Assembly (NCBI GenBank): GCA_022606425.2
Contig: JAHDVF020000527.1
Span: 372,001 to 436,000 of the forward strand
Reading direction: 5' to 3'
Source of the DNA: Lepidostoma basale
Lineage: Eukaryota; Arthropoda; Insecta; Trichoptera; Lepidostomatidae
DNA length: 64,000 nucleotides
The position numbers were made by a program, and so were the translations under genes. This document shows positions 63,936 to 64,000 of the stretch, piece after piece (position 1 is the first letter of the stretch; the number at the start of each line of letters is the position of its first letter). The notes beneath the pieces were generated by a model that was not told the origin of the DNA, did not search any database, and worked only from the letters and a program-made list of their open reading frames with translations.

Positions 63936-64000
63936 ACTAGACATTAAAGAGATATACGTAGTTTGTTATTTAAATTACTTTATTAATATATTCAATTAAA

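Noticed and set aside
45425..64000. Ankyrin-repeat exons upstream of the first visible ANKS1 exon
   Set aside because: I looked for the ankyrin TPLH and LLxxGA signatures in minus-strand frames and found none; very short exons could still be missed.

Overview
The window looks like AT-rich, repeat-dense nuclear DNA of an animal, most likely an insect. The evidence is a split metazoan gene with GT-AG introns, several LINE families, tRNA-derived SINEs, a mariner element and several MITE families. Nothing here fixes the insect order. There are no rRNA genes, intact tRNA genes, CRISPR arrays or bacterial operons.

Only one host gene is supported. It lies on the minus strand and is an ANKS1-type adaptor gene (ankyrin repeats, two SAM domains, PTB domain). 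Eight exons between 45424 and 22589 encode the C-terminal 739 residues: a Gln/Asn/Ser-rich linker, SAM1, SAM2, a proline-rich linker and a PTB domain ending in a stop codon. All eight junctions keep frame with consensus splice sites. No ankyrin exon is visible up to 64000, so the upstream intron is longer than 18.5 kb. The introns carry most of the mobile DNA.

The mobile DNA falls into these groups. (1) LINE family R: 17 copies, mostly 5'-truncated, sharing a 3' terminus that ends almost at the stop codon followed by a (TTAG)n or (GTT)n tail. (2) Other LINE pieces: a Jockey-like element with an uninterrupted 760-codon ORF (9759-12041), an L2/CR1-like element (55463-56640), and many short RT C-terminal remnants with (GAA)n tails. 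(3) A tRNA-derived SINE family (8 copies) and a second tRNA-like SINE (2-3 copies). (4) One complete but frameshifted mariner (43722-44918), TTAA-flanked piggyBac-like MITEs, a hAT-like MITE and several foldback elements.

The most interesting content is a set of short repeats, about 50-60 sites in at least seven sequence families (called A-H here). All share one layout: a CUGANGA-like core, one extra nucleotide, a 4-6 bp hairpin, GAAA, a 4-6 nt self-complementary sequence, then UC. This is the hammerhead ribozyme architecture with a palindromic stem III, as described for hammerheads of Penelope-like elements, which are reported to act as dimers. Families B, F and H keep the canonical core. 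Family A, the most abundant, has U3 and A8 in place of C3 and G8, which would preserve the core 3-8 base pair. Most families occur as head-to-head inverted dimers with the ribozymes at the centre. No Penelope reverse transcriptase is visible, so these are presumably non-autonomous. Several lie in sense orientation in ANKS1 introns.

Layout: 1-9.8 kb, nested LINE, SINE and hammerhead repeats; 9.8-12.3 kb, Jockey-like LINE; 12.3-22.5 kb, mostly repeat-poor AT-rich sequence with scattered elements; 22.5-45.4 kb, ANKS1 exons and introns; 45.4-64 kb, further nested repeats, probably the next ANKS1 intron. Family names A-H and R are labels used only in this annotation.
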